Notes: a model not told the origin generated them from the sequence alone. Positions 17,007-27,762 are shown, counted from the first letter of the stretch. The stretch is DNA of 64,000 nt from Paramesorhizobium endophyticum (GCF_014640615.1 NZ_BMHH01000001.1:1-64000), one strand, 5' to 3'. Numbers and translations: made by a program.

Positions 17007-17363
17007 ATGTCATTTCGATTCATTGCCATGATGGCGTTGGTGATTGCCACGCCTGTTCATGCGGGCGGTTCCATCGAGACGCCGGGGCTGCCGGACCGTA
17101 TCCGCTCCATCGATTATGTCGGCTTTGACGGGGTCGATGAAGCGGGCAATCCAATCTGCAAGACGTGCGAGGCGGAGAAGGCAGCGGCTGAAGCAAAGCG
17201 CGCGGCGCTCGAGGCACGGCGCAAGCGGGCGCGGGAGTATATGGCGCGGATGCAGGGGCAGGATTTGCCGACGCAGCAGGCTGCCGGTGTGGATGCGATG
17301 GCGGTGGGGGCGTTGCCGGAGGCGGCGCTGGGGGATGTGCGGTTGAGGACGGGGCTGGACTAG
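17007..17363 (+). CDS. Exported hypothetical protein
   Basis: This 118-residue protein has a clear signal peptide (residues 1-19, ending PVHAGG). An Asp-rich segment then leads to a CKTC motif (about 48-51), and a highly charged Ala/Lys/Arg helix (about 52-80) could form a coiled coil. I do not recognise the family. ATG 17007 is preceded by GGGGGACG; the frame is open upstream but without a signal sequence. It is divergent from the Sua5 gene. The CxxC after a signal peptide suggests a periplasmic redox or metal site, which is speculative. Confidence 0.6.
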   Translation: MSFRFIAMMALVIATPVHAGGSIETPGLPDRIRSIDYVGFDGVDEAGNPICKTCEAEKAAAEAKRAALEARRKRAREYMARMQGQDLPTQQAAGVDAMAVGALPEAALGDVRLRTGLD

Positions 17364-17455
17364 AGCCCCATCCAGAATTTCTTATCGATACCGGCCTGCT
17401 TTATGGCTGGCTTTCCGCTCCGACGCGCAAGAAGTGGGTGAGATGCGGTGCGCGC

Positions 17456-17659
17456 TCCTCCCTCCCCCTTGCGGGGAGGGTGGCCCGAAGGGTCGGGTGG
17501 GGGTGGTGACGCGGCGCTACGGTCTTTGAAGAAAGCGCAAACGTCACCACCCCCATCCGCCCGCTAACGCGGGTTTCGTCGCTGGAAAAGCCAAATCGTT
17601 GGCTTTTCCTCGGCCTTCGGCCGAACGCTCCTCAATCCCCGCAAGGGGGAAGGAGGGCG
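17456..17659. repeat. Family A interspersed repeat with hairpin-extended right end
   Basis: This fills most of the 300-base gap between the exported protein gene and glyS. It carries the same extra hairpin segment as the copy at 1806-2006 (GGAAAAGCCAA-atcg-TTGGCTTTTCC at 17583-17608, then CGGCCTTCGGCCG). Confidence 0.85.
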
Positions 17660-17664
17660 CGAAC

Positions 17665-19833
17665 TCACCCCGCGATTTTCGAAAAATCCGCCACCCTGCC
17701 CGTCGCCTCGCGGATACGCGCAAGCAATGCCAGGCGGTTGGCGCGGATTTTTTCGTCTTCGTCGTTCACGAGCACTTTCTCGAAGAAGGCATCGACCGGG
17801 CCGCGCAGCTTGGCAAGGGCCAGCATTGCGCCGGAGAAATCTTCCGCTTCGATCGCCTGTCCTGCATCCTTTTCCGCCTCGCCGATGGCGGCGAAGAGCG
17901 CCGTCTCCTCTTCCTCGCGCAAAAGCGCGGGATCGACGGCTTCGGCGACCCGCGTACCCTTCTTTTCCTCGGCGGCAAGAATGTTGGCGGCGCGCTTGGT
18001 GCCGGCCAGCAGGTTCCTGCCATCCTCGGTGTTGATGAAATAGATCAAAGCTTCGACGCGGCGGGCGATGAGTAGAAGGTTATCCGCGTCGGGCGACAGT
18101 ACTGCGTCGATGGCATCATGGCGCGCGCCTTCGTCCTTGAGATAGACCTTCAGGCGGTCGTGGAAGAAGGACAGGAGGTCGGCCAAGACCGCTTCCGCCT
18201 TGTCGGCTTGCGAATAGCCATTCAATGAGAGACGGAACGTTTGGCCAAGCGCCATCCGAACACCATTCTCCAGCACCAGCCGGATTACGCCGAGCGCAGC
18301 GCGGCGCAGCGCGAAGGGGTCCTTCGAACCTGTCGGTTTTTCGTCGATGGCCCAGAAGCCGACGAGCGTATCCAGCTTATCCGCCAAAGCTACCGCAATC
18401 GATACCGGATCGCGCGGGACGCGGTCGCTGGGGCCGAGGGGCTTGTAATGCTCCTCGATGGCGGCGGCGATGGATTCATGCTCGCCTTGCAGGAGTGCAT
18501 ATTTGCGGCCCATGCCGCCCTGCAATTCGGGGAACTCTCCGACGACTTCGGTCTGCAAATCCGCCTTGGCGAGGACCGCGGCGCGTTCGGCCAGAGCAGG
18601 ATCGGCACCGACGATGGGAGCGATTTCACGGGCGAGACGGCGGATGCGTTCGACGCGCGCGCCTTGCGTGCCGAGCTTGGCGTGGAAGGTCACGTCCAGG
18701 CTATCCAGCCGCGCCATGCGCTGGTCGAGCGGCTTTTTCAGATCGAGCCCGAGCTTCTCCGCCGAGACTTTCAGCTTCTCCACATCGGGCAGATCGGCCT
18801 GGTCGGTTTTCCAGAAATAGAGCGCGTCGGACAGGCGGGCGCGCACGACCTTGCCGTTGCCATAGGCGATTTCCTGGCCGCCATCCTTCGCCTCGATGTT
18901 GGAGACGAGGATGAAACGGTTGGAGAGCGCTTCGCTCTCACCCTGCTTGCGGGTGACGAAGCATTTTTGGTTGGCGCGAATGGTGAGGCGGATGACTTCC
19001 GGCGGGATTGCCAGAAATTCCTCCTCGAAGGCGCCCATCAGCACGACGGGCCATTCAACGAGGCCGGAAACCTCCTCCAGCAGCCCCTCATCCTCGACCA
19101 GTTCAAGACCGGAGGCGAAGGCGAGGTTGCGGGCGTCGTCGAGGATCATCTCCTTGCGGCGATCCGCATCGAGCACGACCTTGGCCTTTTCCAGCTTGGT
19201 CACATAGTCATCGAAGCGGCGGACGGTGATCGGCTCGCCATCGCTCATGAAGCGGTGGCCATAGGTGACATTGCCGGAGCGGATGCCGTCAACGGCGAAA
19301 TCGACCACCACCGGCTCCTCGGTTTCCGGACCGAAGGTGCAGAGGATCGATTGCAGCGGGCGCACCCAGCGCAGTGAGCCGGGCTTGGCGGAGGCCGCGC
19401 CCCAGCGCATGGATTTCGGCCAGGGGAAATCGCGGATCACCTGCGGGATCAGTTCGGCGATGATCTCTTCCGCCGCGCGACCCGGCTTGGTGATGTGGGC
19501 GACGTAGAAATCGCCCTTCTTCGGGTCGGTGTGGACATGGGCCTGCGAAACATCGCTCAATCCAGCCTTGCGCAGGAAGCCATGAACGGCCTGTTCGGGG
19601 GCCGATACGGATGGGCCCTTGATGTCCTCATGCACATCCTTGGAGCGGATGGTGAGACCCCTGATATCGAGCGTCAGCCGGCGCGGCGTCCAATATTCGC
19701 GCGCCGCCTCATAGGTCAGCCCCGCCTCGACAAGGCCGTCGGTGACGAGCTTTTTTAGGTCGCCCGCAGCCTTGCGCTGCATGCGCGCCGGGATCTCTTC
19801 ACTGCGAAGTTCGAGCAACAAATCGGGCATCAC
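17665..19833 (-). CDS. glyS: Glycine-tRNA ligase beta subunit
   Basis: This is the beta chain of the heterotetrameric bacterial glycyl-tRNA synthetase, needed for tRNA recognition and activity. The N-terminal [14 protein letters not shown] signature (about 5-18) is typical. The HD-like middle region and C-terminal anticodon-binding/DALR region (about 600-722) are present over 722 residues, a normal length. Its start overlaps the glyQ stop by four bases, so the two chains are translationally coupled. Confidence 0.97.
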   Translation of the reverse strand: MMPDLLLELRSEEIPARMQRKAAGDLKKLVTDGLVEAGLTYEAAREYWTPRRLTLDIRGLTIRSKDVHEDIKGPSVSAPEQAVHGFLRKAGLSDVSQAHVHTDPKKGDFYVAHITKPGRAAEEIIAELIPQVIRDFPWPKSMRWGAASAKPGSLRWVRPLQSILCTFGPETEEPVVVDFAVDGIRSGNVTYGHRFMSDGEPITVRRFDDYVTKLEKAKVVLDADRRKEMILDDARNLAFASGLELVEDEGLLEEVSGLVEWPVVLMGAFEEEFLAIPPEVIRLTIRANQKCFVTRKQGESEALSNRFILVSNIEAKDGGQEIAYGNGKVVRARLSDALYFWKTDQADLPDVEKLKVSAEKLGLDLKKPLDQRMARLDSLDVTFHAKLGTQGARVERIRRLAREIAPIVGADPALAERAAVLAKADLQTEVVGEFPELQGGMGRKYALLQGEHESIAAAIEEHYKPLGPSDRVPRDPVSIAVALADKLDTLVGFWAIDEKPTGSKDPFALRRAALGVIRLVLENGVRMALGQTFRLSLNGYSQADKAEAVLADLLSFFHDRLKVYLKDEGARHDAIDAVLSPDADNLLLIARRVEALIYFINTEDGRNLLAGTKRAANILAAEEKKGTRVAEAVDPALLREEEETALFAAIGEAEKDAGQAIEAEDFSGAMLALAKLRGPVDAFFEKVLVNDEDEKIRANRLALLARIREATGRVADFSKIAG

Positions 19834-20825
19834 GCAGCCTCGTTCTTATGGTTAAAGCCACCCGCATCGGTCTTGAGGAAGGCCTCGCCGCATTGGCGCG
19901 CGAGGTTGCGCACGCGCAGGATATAGTTCTGACGCTCGGTCACAGAGATGACGCCACGCGCATCCATCAGGTTGAACACGTGGGACGCCTTGATGCACTG
20001 GTCATAGGCAGGAAAGACGCATTTATGTAATGTCCCTGTCGTGCCTTCGGCACTCCCCGCCTCTTGTTTATGCAGCGACATCTCGCCGGTGAAGCCGGCC
20101 TTCAGAATGGCCGCGCATTCCTTTTCGGCGTCGATGAAGTGCTGGTGCAGCACATCCGTATTCGCCATCTCGAAATTGTAGCGCGAATATTCCTGCTCGG
20201 CCTGCAGGAAGACGTCGCCATAGGTGACCTTCTCGTCGCCTTCGAGACCATTGAAGTTCAGATCATAGACATTGTCGACGCCCTGCACATACATGGCGAG
20301 GCGCTCTAAGCCATAGGTCAGCTCGCCCGAGACCGGCGCGCATTCGATGCCGCAGACCTGCTGGAAGTAAGTGAATTGCGACACTTCCATGCCGTCGCAC
20401 CAGCACTCCCAGCCAAGGCCCCAGGCGCCCAGCGTCGGGCTTTCCCAATCGTCCTCGACGAAGCGGATATCGTGCAGCAGCGGGTCGAGACCGATGGCCT
20501 TGAGCGAGCCGAGATAAAGCTCCTGCAGGTTGGGCGGCGATGGCTTGATGATCACCTGATACTGGTAATAATGCTGGAGCCGGTTGGGGTTTTCACCATA
20601 GCGGCCATCCTTGGGGCGGCGCGAAGGCTGCACATAGGCCGCCTTCCATGGCTTCGGCCCCAGCGAGCGCAGCGTCGTCGCCGGATGGAACGTGCCCGCG
20701 CCCACTTCCATGTCGTATGGCTGGAGAATGACGCAACCGTGCTGCGCCCAGTAATTATGGAGCGTCAGGATCAGCCCCTGAAAGGAGCGCGTCGGATGCA
20801 TATGGTCGGGCAGATTGGATGACAC
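19830..20825 (-). CDS. glyQ: Glycine-tRNA ligase alpha subunit
   Basis: This is the catalytic alpha chain of glycyl-tRNA synthetase (class II aminoacylation). The family's opening [18 protein letters not shown] and the [14 protein letters not shown] segment (about 44-57) are intact. At 331 residues it is longer than the roughly 300 expected. Nine residues come from a GTG start at 20825 (an internal ATG at 20801 is possible). About 15 more come from a segment in a surface loop near residue 265, where LHK occurs twice around [12 protein letters not shown]. The reading frame is preserved, so the enzyme should work. Confidence 0.96.
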   Translation of the reverse strand: MSSNLPDHMHPTRSFQGLILTLHNYWAQHGCVILQPYDMEVGAGTFHPATTLRSLGPKPWKAAYVQPSRRPKDGRYGENPNRLQHYYQYQVIIKPSPPNLQELYLGSLKAIGLDPLLHDIRFVEDDWESPTLGAWGLGWECWCDGMEVSQFTYFQQVCGIECAPVSGELTYGLERLAMYVQGVDNVYDLNFNGLEGDEKVTYGDVFLQAEQEYSRYNFEMANTDVLHQHFIDAEKECAAILKAGFTGEMSLHKQEAGSAEGTTGTLHKCVFPAYDQCIKASHVFNLMDARGVISVTERQNYILRVRNLARQCGEAFLKTDAGGFNHKNEAA

Positions 20826-20926
20826 GGGCGGGCCTCGTGAAAAATCAGGATGCCACGTCCTAGTTTGTCAGCCTTGCAGGGTCAAGCGGGAGTGACCGGC
20901 TGGCCATCCTCGCGCGCTTCCTCTCA

Positions 20927-21083
20927 CCCCCCTCTGCCCTGCCGGGCATCTCCCCCACAAGGGGGGAGATTGGATGTCAGTTCCGCTTTCGCTAATCGCC
21001 AATGTTGCAGAATAAAGTGCCGTCACCGATGAAGGCCAATCTCCCCCCTTGTGGGGGAGATGCCCGGCAGGGCAGAGGGGGGT
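20927..21083. repeat. Family B inverted-repeat element (GCCC/GGGC variant)
   Basis: The arms CTCTGCCCTGCCGGGCATCT and its complement flank about 60 bases. It lies in the 360-base gap between glyQ and the TPR gene, followed at once by half of a family A repeat. Confidence 0.9.
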
Positions 21084-21128
21084 GGGCGACAATTACGTGC
21101 CAACGCCGACCATAGCGCGCTGCCTTTA

Positions 21129-21182
21129 CGACCCCACCCGACCCTTCGGCCACCCTCCCCCGCAAGGGGGAGGGAAAGGCGC
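21129..21182. repeat. Family A half-repeat
   Basis: Only the left half is present, in inverted orientation (CCCGACCCTTCGGCCACCCT, then CCCGCAAGGGGGAGGG). It abuts the 3' end of the TPR gene. Confidence 0.8.
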
Positions 21183-21185
21183 GCC

Positions 21186-22943
21186 CTACTCCTTCACCTC
21201 CGCCGCCTTGCGCCCATCCTCCGCCGGCAGGCCGCTTTTCAGCTTGGCTTCGATCTTGACGATTTCCTCCGGCTCGGGCTTCGATGCCAGCGCGTGGCGC
21301 CATTGGAACGTCGCTTCCAGCTTGCGGCCCGCGCGCCAGTAGGCGTCGCCCAAATGATCGTTGATCGTCGCGTCCTCGGGGCGCAGCTTCACGGCCTTTT
21401 CCAGCTCCGTCACCGCCTCATTGTAGCGGCCGAGCTTGTAATAGGCCCAGCCCAGCGAATCGACGATGTAGCCGTCCTGCGGGCGCAGCTCGACCGCCTT
21501 GCGGATCATGCCGAGCGCCTCTTCGAGGTTCATGTTCATGTCCACCCAGGAATAGCCGAGATAGTTCAGCACTTGCGGCTGGTCCGGATAGAGCTTCAGC
21601 GCCTGGCGGAAATTCGGCTCCGCCTTGTCCCATTCCTTCAGGCGCTCATAGGCGATGCCGCGCTGGTAGAAAAGGCCCCAGTCTTCCTGCGTCGGTGTGC
21701 CGATTATCTTGACCGCCGCGTCATAGGTTTCGGCGGCCTTGCGGAAATCCTTCTTCTGCACATAGACCGCGCCCAGCGCCAGATAGGAGCGCATATCGGT
21801 CTTATCCTGATCGACAAGCACTTTCAGATGCTTGACCGCTTCGTCGGTCTTGTCGGTCTCGGCAAGGTTCAGCCCAAGCTGCATTTCCGCATCGCGCCGG
21901 TAGACCGAATCCTTCGGCACCTTGGCGTAATATTCGATAGCCTTCTGCGGCTGCTGCAATTTGGCGGCGATGTCGCCCAGCTGGAACAGCGTGGCGTCGT
22001 CGTTCGGGCGCAGCGGCAGCGACATCTGGAGATAGAGCTTGGCGAAGGCTTCGGCACCGCCGCGATTGATCGCGGTGCCGAGCGTGTAGAGCACTTCCGC
22101 CGCGCCTTGCTGCGGCGTGGCGACGAGCGGCTTCAAGCGCTCGCCCCGCTCCAGCTTGGCGCGCAATTCGCTGAGCGCCAGCCGGCCGGACAGCAGTTCC
22201 TGCGCCTGGTCGAGCAGTTCGACCGCGCCCTGCCGGTCGCCGCTGCGCGCCTTGAACGAGGCATAGGCTTCGACCACACGCTCATAGGTATCGGGCGCGG
22301 CCCCGCCGCCTGTGCGGTCGTCGAAGGCTTCCTGATAGAATTTGGCGGCGGCAGTCTTGTCGCCGGCAGCGTCGGCCATCAGGGCGGAATTATAGGTCTT
22401 GAAGAGATTGTACCATTCCGGCCCTTCGAGCTTGTCGATGGCGGCCAGCGCATCCTTCGTCTTGCCGGTGCCGAAAGTGGCCCAGGCCGACATCAGACCT
22501 GTGGAAAGGCGGTCCATGTCCGATTGCAACGAGAGCATCAGCAGCGGACCGGCCTTGCGGTATTGCTTGCGGGTGATGGCGTCGATGGCGAGCGCAACGC
22601 GGGAGAAGCGCTCCACTTCCGGCACGTTCTTCAACTCCTCGGCCAGCGGCAGCGCGTCGCTGAACCGGCCATCGGTGAGGAGCGTGATGAGCAGATCCTG
22701 CTTCATCGACTGGTTGGAGGGGTCGAAAGCCAGCGCTTGGCGATAATAGGCGACGGCGGCGGAGAGATCATTGTCGCTCTCGGCGACCCGGCCCGCGAGA
22801 TAGGCTCCGGCGAAGGAGCCGGTGCGGATGGGCGTCAGCGCGTTGCCCGTTTTGGCCAGCGCGTCCGGCGCGGGCCAGGCCATGCTGACGGTTGCGGCCA
22901 GAAGCAATCCGTAGAGAGAACCGTAGATCGGGCTTCGCCGCAT
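21186..22943 (-). CDS. Exported tetratricopeptide repeat protein
   Basis: This 585-residue protein has an N-terminal signal peptide (about 1-30, ending PAPDALA). Tetratricopeptide repeats run through most of the chain, clearest at about 345-550 (A-L-G-A-V-Y-V-Q-K-K-D-F-R-K-A-A-E-T-Y, L-G-D-A-Y-W-R-A-G-R). The final residues are charged. Such proteins are periplasmic or envelope scaffolds in rhizobia; the partner is unknown. It is flanked by family B elements on both sides and has no evident operon partner. Confidence 0.85.
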   Translation of the reverse strand: MRRSPIYGSLYGLLLAATVSMAWPAPDALAKTGNALTPIRTGSFAGAYLAGRVAESDNDLSAAVAYYRQALAFDPSNQSMKQDLLITLLTDGRFSDALPLAEELKNVPEVERFSRVALAIDAITRKQYRKAGPLLMLSLQSDMDRLSTGLMSAWATFGTGKTKDALAAIDKLEGPEWYNLFKTYNSALMADAAGDKTAAAKFYQEAFDDRTGGGAAPDTYERVVEAYASFKARSGDRQGAVELLDQAQELLSGRLALSELRAKLERGERLKPLVATPQQGAAEVLYTLGTAINRGGAEAFAKLYLQMSLPLRPNDDATLFQLGDIAAKLQQPQKAIEYYAKVPKDSVYRRDAEMQLGLNLAETDKTDEAVKHLKVLVDQDKTDMRSYLALGAVYVQKKDFRKAAETYDAAVKIIGTPTQEDWGLFYQRGIAYERLKEWDKAEPNFRQALKLYPDQPQVLNYLGYSWVDMNMNLEEALGMIRKAVELRPQDGYIVDSLGWAYYKLGRYNEAVTELEKAVKLRPEDATINDHLGDAYWRAGRKLEATFQWRHALASKPEPEEIVKIEAKLKSGLPAEDGRKAAEVKE

Positions 22944-23017
22944 TCCGTTATTCCTTTTCGTTTGAATATGGTTGCTTGGAGCATTCTAGGTCAGAATGGG
23001 AATGCAGGTGCCAGACA

Positions 23018-23173
23018 CCCCCCTCTGCCCTGCCGGGCATCTCCCCCACAAGGGGGGAGATTGACCAAGAGAGTTCCGCTTTCGTCAATCGCCAGCGTAG
23101 CAGACCAAGCCCCGCCATCGATGCAAGCCAATCTCCCCCCTTGTGGGGGAGATGCCCGGCAGGGCAGAGGGGG
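23018..23173. repeat. Family B inverted-repeat element (GCCC/GGGC variant)
   Basis: This is a complete copy in the 375-base gap between the TPR gene and the polyprenyl synthase gene. The arms are identical to those of the copy at 20927. Confidence 0.9.
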
Positions 23174-23275
23174 ATTGCCTGGCGCTTCAGCAAAGCAAGA
23201 ATTCTCAAGGCAGATAACGCAGATAACCATGGCCCTTTTGCGAGCAACGCGCAAGAAAGCCAGTTAGAGGTAGCA

Positions 23276-23319
23276 GCATGATCTTGTCCGAAAAGTCTGC
23301 AACTTTTCGGGATCATACT
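23276..23319. repeat. Family C palindromic repeat
   Basis: GCATGATCTTGTCCGAAAAG ... TTCGGGATCATACT reaches the stop codon of the polyprenyl synthase gene and could act as its 3' hairpin. Confidence 0.9.
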
Positions 23320-24377
23320 CAGTTCACCCGGCTGATACAAAAATCGATCACGTCAAGCAGCGCATCCTTTTCCGCCGTCGCCGGCAGGGGCGCCAGTGCG
23401 TCGCGGGCGATTTCGCCGAAATGGCGGGCGCGCTGGACGGTATCGGCAATCGCGCCGTAGCGCGTCATCAGGCCGATGGCCTTTTCCAGCGCGGCGTCGT
23501 CGCTCGCCCCCTCCTCGATGGCGTGTTTCCAGAAGGCGCGCTCCTCCGCCGTGCCGCGGCGATAGGAGAGGAGAAGCGGCATGGTGATCTTGCCCTCACG
23601 GAAATCGTCGCCGACATTTTTGCCCAGGTCCCGCGCGCTGCCGCCATAATCGAGCGCGTCATCGACGAGCTGGAAGGCGAGGCCGAGATTGAGGCCATAG
23701 GAGCGCAGGGCAACCCGGTCGGCGCGCGGCGCACCGGCGATGATCGGGCCGACTTCGGCGGCGGCAGAGAACAGCGCCGCCGTCTTGGCCTTGATGACGG
23801 CCAGATATTCGTCTTCCGTCGTTTCCATGTTCTTGGCGGCGGCAAGCTGCATCACCTCGCCCTCGGCGATGATGGAAGCGGACGTCGCCAGTACGTCGAG
23901 CGCGTCGAGCGAGCCGACATCGACCATCATCTTGAACGCCTGCCCGAGCAGGAAATCGCCGACCAGCACGCTTGCCTGGTTGCCCCAGATCATGCGGGCG
24001 GTGCTTTTGCCGCGGCGCAGGTCGCTTTCGTCCACCACATCGTCGTGGAGCAGCGTAGCAGTGTGCATAAACTCGACCGAAGTGGCGAGCTTGACATGCC
24101 CCTTGCCCTCATAGCCGCACATGCGGGCCGAGGCGAGCGTCAGCATCGGGCGCAGGCGCTTGCCGCCCGACGAGATCAGATGGTTCGCCACTTCCGGGAT
24201 CATCTCGACATCCGACCCCGCCTTCGACAGGATCAGTTCGTTGACACGGCGCATATCCGCCTTCGTCAGGTCGATCAGCGGCTGGACCGACCCTTCGTGC
24301 TTTTTCTTCTCGTCGAGGCTCAGAACCACACCCAATGCCATACTCCTGGGAACGGCGTCCCGCTCCATAGTTTTCAT
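23319..24377 (-). CDS. Polyprenyl diphosphate synthase (octaprenyl/decaprenyl type)
   Basis: This is a trans-prenyltransferase that elongates farnesyl diphosphate with IPP to the ubiquinone side-chain precursor. Both Asp-rich motifs are present: LLHDDVVDESD (about 112-122) and FQLVDDALDYGG (about 236-247), plus GGKRLRP (about 71-77). Length is 352 residues from 24377, or 340 if the ATG at 24341 is used. Chain length cannot be read reliably, but alphaproteobacterial homologues make C50 or C40 chains. Functionally it partners with ubiA at 5113 and uses precursors from ispE at 28239. Confidence 0.93.
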   Translation of the reverse strand: MKTMERDAVPRSMALGVVLSLDEKKKHEGSVQPLIDLTKADMRRVNELILSKAGSDVEMIPEVANHLISSGGKRLRPMLTLASARMCGYEGKGHVKLATSVEFMHTATLLHDDVVDESDLRRGKSTARMIWGNQASVLVGDFLLGQAFKMMVDVGSLDALDVLATSASIIAEGEVMQLAAAKNMETTEDEYLAVIKAKTAALFSAAAEVGPIIAGAPRADRVALRSYGLNLGLAFQLVDDALDYGGSARDLGKNVGDDFREGKITMPLLLSYRRGTAEERAFWKHAIEEGASDDAALEKAIGLMTRYGAIADTVQRARHFGEIARDALAPLPATAEKDALLDVIDFCISRVN

Positions 24378-24484
24378 TTCGGCGCCACATTATTGAAGCG
24401 GGGCACCATGCTCAAGCTACAAATAGGTTACAATCCGTCGCGCCCACAGTTGCCAACGCTCGTCCAACCCCTCATGTTATATCT

Positions 24485-24718
24485 ATGATCGAATTGATGC
24501 GAACCAATGACCTTGTCCTGATTTCCTTCGCCGAGGCGCTGCTGGCGGAGGCGGGTATCGTGCATTTCGTCGCCGATTCGAATATGAGCATCATCGAAGG
24601 ATCGCTCGGCGTGCTGCCGCGCCGTCTGATGGTGGACGAGGCGGAGGCCGAACGCGCGCGCCAGATCCTTGGCGATGCGGGCATCGGGCATGAATTGCGA
24701 CCCATGGGATTTGCATGA
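24485..24718 (+). CDS. DUF2007 domain protein
   Basis: This is a small 77-residue cytosolic protein of the DUF2007 (putative signal-transducing/GlnB-like) family. It starts MIELMRTNDLVLISFAEALL and has the VDEAEAERARQIL helix near residues 55-67. It overlaps the next gene by four bases (ATGA), so it is coupled to the methyltransferase. It diverges from the polyprenyl synthase gene. No function is established. Confidence 0.85.
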   Translation: MIELMRTNDLVLISFAEALLAEAGIVHFVADSNMSIIEGSLGVLPRRLMVDEAEAERARQILGDAGIGHELRPMGFA

Positions 24719-25515
24719 GCGCGCTGCCGCAAGAGAACAGCCCGTCCGCCGAGGACGCGGGTGAGACGCTCGACGCATTTCATCGCGGCGCGTTCCATCT
24801 CGTGCAGCCGTCGATGAAGGGCCACCGGGCAGGCGTGGACGCAATGATCCTCGCCAGCGCGGTGCCTGATGGCTTTTCCGGCAGGCTTGTCGATCTTGGT
24901 GCGGGCGCGGGCGCGGCGGGGCTTGCCGTGGCGGCGCAGTGCCCGTCGGCGCATGTGACGCTGGTGGAACGCTCCGCCTTCATGGCCGGTTTCGCCCGCA
25001 AGACGCTTGGGCACCCCCTGAATGCCGGGGTTTCGGCACGTGCAACGCTCATCGAGGCCGATGTGACGCTGACCGGACGGGCGCGCAATGCCGCGGGCCT
25101 GGCCGACAACGCCTTCGACTTTGCCATCATGAACCCGCCCTTCAACGCCGAAGCCGACCGGCGCACGCCCGATACGGTGAAGGCGGAGGCGCATGTGATG
25201 GGCAAGGACATGTTCGAGCAATGGATCAGGACAGCGGCGGCGATCGTCAGGCCCGCCGGCGGCATCGCCATCATCGCGCGGCCCGTGTCGATCGGCGAGA
25301 TGCTCGCGGCGCTTTCGGGCCGGTTCGGCGCCCTGACACTCGTGCCTATCCAACCCCGCCCGGATGAAGCCGCCATCCGTATCGTAGTGCGCGGCGTGCG
25401 CGGCAGCCGCGCCAAGCTGACGCTCGCGCCCGCGCTGGTGCTTCACGGGCCGAGCGGAAATGGGTTCACGGAACGCGCGGATGCGATCAATAACGGGCGA
25501 AAAGGGCTTTTATAA
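24715..25515 (+). CDS. Class I SAM methyltransferase (TrmN6/YfiC-like)
   Basis: This is a Rossmann-fold methyltransferase of 266 residues. The SAM-binding motif is [16 protein letters not shown] (about 58-73). The NPPF catalytic motif (IMNPPFNAE, about 137-145) is that of N6-adenine/N5-glutamine methyltransferases. Similarity in layout suggests the tRNA1(Val) adenine-37 N6-methyltransferase group, but other adenine targets cannot be excluded. It is translationally coupled to the DUF2007 gene. Confidence 0.85.
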   Translation: MSALPQENSPSAEDAGETLDAFHRGAFHLVQPSMKGHRAGVDAMILASAVPDGFSGRLVDLGAGAGAAGLAVAAQCPSAHVTLVERSAFMAGFARKTLGHPLNAGVSARATLIEADVTLTGRARNAAGLADNAFDFAIMNPPFNAEADRRTPDTVKAEAHVMGKDMFEQWIRTAAAIVRPAGGIAIIARPVSIGEMLAALSGRFGALTLVPIQPRPDEAAIRIVVRGVRGSRAKLTLAPALVLHGPSGNGFTERADAINNGRKGLL

Positions 25516-25580
25516 CCGGTCCGATTTTGCGAAAAGCAGCATGCTCTCAAATTCAAGTCCGCTATTTTGTCAAGATTGGA

Positions 25581-26777
25581 ATGCCGATGATTGAAGCCAG
25601 CAAGCTGAAACGCCCCATCTCCGTCCTGCGCGAGTTCCTCGACAGCGAAGCCGCGGGCGGCATCGTGCTGATGGGCGCCGCCGCGCTGGCGCTGATCGTC
25701 GCGAACTCACCCTTCGCCGAAACCTATTTCCATACCCTTCATGTTTATGTTGGCGGCCTCAGCGTACTGCACTGGGTCAATGACGCGCTGATGGTCCTGT
25801 TCTTCCTGCTGGTGGGGCTTGAGATCAAGCGCGAGTTCCTGGACGGGCAGTTGGCGAGCTGGTCGAACCGCATCTTGCCGGGTATTGCTGCGGCAGGCGG
25901 CGTAATCGTGCCGGCTCTGATTTTCGTGGCATTCAACAGTTCAAACCCGGAGACCATCCGCGGATGGGCGATTCCATCGGCGACCGATATTGCCTTCGCG
26001 CTCGGCGTCATCTCGCTGCTCGGCTCGCGTGTGCCCTCGAGCCTCAAGGTGTTTCTGGCGACGCTCGCCATTCTCGACGATCTGGCGGCGGTGGTGATCA
26101 TTGCGATTTTCTACACATCCGACCTTTCGCTCACCTATCTTGGCGGCGCAGCGGTTGCGACGCTGGTTCTTATCGTCATGAATCGCATGGGCGTGATGCG
26201 GCTCCTGCCCTATCTCGTGGTCGGCCTTGTGCTTTGGTATCTGGTGCTGCGCTCTGGCGTCCATGCCACGATTGCCGGCGTCGTCCTGGCAATGACCATT
26301 CCGCTGAAGCCAGCGCCGGGCCGACCTGACGACATGACCTCGCCGCTGCACAAGCTGGAGCATGGGCTTTCCGGCTGGGTGTCGTTCCTCATCGTGCCGA
26401 TTTTCGGCTTCGCCAATGCGGGCGTTTCCTTCGCCGGGGTGGATGGATCGGTGTTCCGGGACACACTGACGCTCGGCATCGCCCTCGGCCTCTTCCTCGG
26501 CAAGCAGATCGGCGTTTTCGGCGCGGCGTGGGCGGCGGTCAAGCTGCGCCTTGCCAACAAACCGAGAGGCGCGACCTGGATGCAGCTTTATGGTGTGTCA
26601 CTCCTTTGCGGCATTGGCTTCACCATGAGCCTCTTCATCGGACTTCTTTCCTTCGCCGCCTCCGAGCATCTGCAAAACGAGACGAAGATCGGCGTGCTGA
26701 CCGGATCGGTCCTCTCCGCCATCTGCGGCTATGTGCTGCTGAGGTTCTGCGGAAAAAGGGAAACGGCGCAGCAGTAG
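25581..26777 (+). CDS. nhaA: Na+/H+ antiporter NhaA
   Basis: This is an inner-membrane antiporter that exports sodium in exchange for protons. The paired aspartates of the transport site are in [13 protein letters not shown] (about 166-178), and about twelve hydrophobic helices span the chain. The early [12 protein letters not shown] motif is also typical. ATG 25581 gives 398 residues, the family length; an open extension upstream is not homologous. No linked NhaR regulator is seen. Confidence 0.96.
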   Translation: MPMIEASKLKRPISVLREFLDSEAAGGIVLMGAAALALIVANSPFAETYFHTLHVYVGGLSVLHWVNDALMVLFFLLVGLEIKREFLDGQLASWSNRILPGIAAAGGVIVPALIFVAFNSSNPETIRGWAIPSATDIAFALGVISLLGSRVPSSLKVFLATLAILDDLAAVVIIAIFYTSDLSLTYLGGAAVATLVLIVMNRMGVMRLLPYLVVGLVLWYLVLRSGVHATIAGVVLAMTIPLKPAPGRPDDMTSPLHKLEHGLSGWVSFLIVPIFGFANAGVSFAGVDGSVFRDTLTLGIALGLFLGKQIGVFGAAWAAVKLRLANKPRGATWMQLYGVSLLCGIGFTMSLFIGLLSFAASEHLQNETKIGVLTGSVLSAICGYVLLRFCGKRETAQQ

Positions 26778-26859
26778 AAAGATCATTGAGCGTGGCCGGG
26801 AAAGCAATATAAACATATAGCCTTACTGTCCTGCTGCTCTCTTTTCGGAGATTTCGCTC

Positions 26860-27762
26860 GTGGAAGTGAATTTGGAACTGCGCATGCCCCGTATTTTTTC
26901 CCGCCTCGTCCCGCGGCGGTTCCGGGGCAGCCGCGTCGAAATCCCCGTGGTGCGCCTGCACGGAACGATCACAGCCGAGGGCGGAGGGCTGTTCCGCCCT
27001 GCCCCGCTTTCGCTTGCTTCCGTGGCGGCAGTGCTCGACAAGGCCTTCAGCGACAAATCCGCGCCGGCGGTGGCGCTGTCCGTCAATTCGCCGGGTGGCT
27101 CACCGGTGCAGGCGCGGCTGATCTTCCGCCGCATCCGCGACCTGGCGGAGGAAAAGAACAAGAAGGTCTATGTCTTCGTCGAAGATCTGGCGGCATCGGG
27201 CGGCTACATGATCGCACTGGCGGGCGACGAGATCGTCGCGGACCCCTCCTCCATCGTCGGGTCGATCGGCGTCGTATCGGCCGGCTTCGGCTTTGAAGAA
27301 CTGATCAAGAAGGTCGGCGTGGAGCGGCGCGTCTTCACCTCGGGCCGGAACAAAATGATGCTCGACCCGTTCCTTCCGGAGAAGAAGGAGGACGTGGAGC
27401 ACCTGAAAACCTTGCAGGAGGAGGTGCATCAGGTCTTCATCGACATGGTCAAGGCGCGGCGCGGCGCGAAGCTTTCCGATGATCCTGACCTCTTCACCGG
27501 CATGTTCTGGACGGGGATCAAGGGGCAGTCCCTCGGCCTCGTTGATGCACTCGGCGACATGCGCTCTTTCCTGCGCAAGGAATATGGCCCGAAGACCGAA
27601 TTGAACCTGATCGAGGGCTCGCGCGGCATGTTGGGCCTGCGCTCCACACCCGCCGCCGGGCTTCACAAACCGGACGCTTTGGCGCAAGCTGCCGCAGGCG
27701 CGGCGGAAGGGCTGCTCACGGCCGTGGAGCAGAAGGCCCTGTGGTCGCGCTACGGATTATAA
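26860..27762 (+). CDS. S49 family serine peptidase (SohB/SppA-like)
   Basis: This is a signal-peptide-peptidase-type protease of 300 residues. The nucleophile is Ser113 in LAASGGYMIA and the general-base lysine is Lys165 in SGRNKMML, the Ser/Lys dyad of S49 peptidases. The early V-N-S-P-G-G-S (75-81) is the conserved loop. The N-terminus is basic and lacks a clear transmembrane segment, so the protein may be cytosolic or peripheral. GTG 26860 follows GGAGA at proper spacing. A small membrane protein gene follows 22 bases downstream. Confidence 0.9.
   Translation: MEVNLELRMPRIFSRLVPRRFRGSRVEIPVVRLHGTITAEGGGLFRPAPLSLASVAAVLDKAFSDKSAPAVALSVNSPGGSPVQARLIFRRIRDLAEEKNKKVYVFVEDLAASGGYMIALAGDEIVADPSSIVGSIGVVSAGFGFEELIKKVGVERRVFTSGRNKMMLDPFLPEKKEDVEHLKTLQEEVHQVFIDMVKARRGAKLSDDPDLFTGMFWTGIKGQSLGLVDALGDMRSFLRKEYGPKTELNLIEGSRGMLGLRSTPAAGLHKPDALAQAAAGAAEGLLTAVEQKALWSRYGL

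Noticed and set aside
21051-23267. Very long open frame (738 codons) on the plus strand
   Set aside because: It lies antisense to the well-supported TPR protein and runs through family A and B repeats. It is an effect of high GC third positions, with no recognisable domain.
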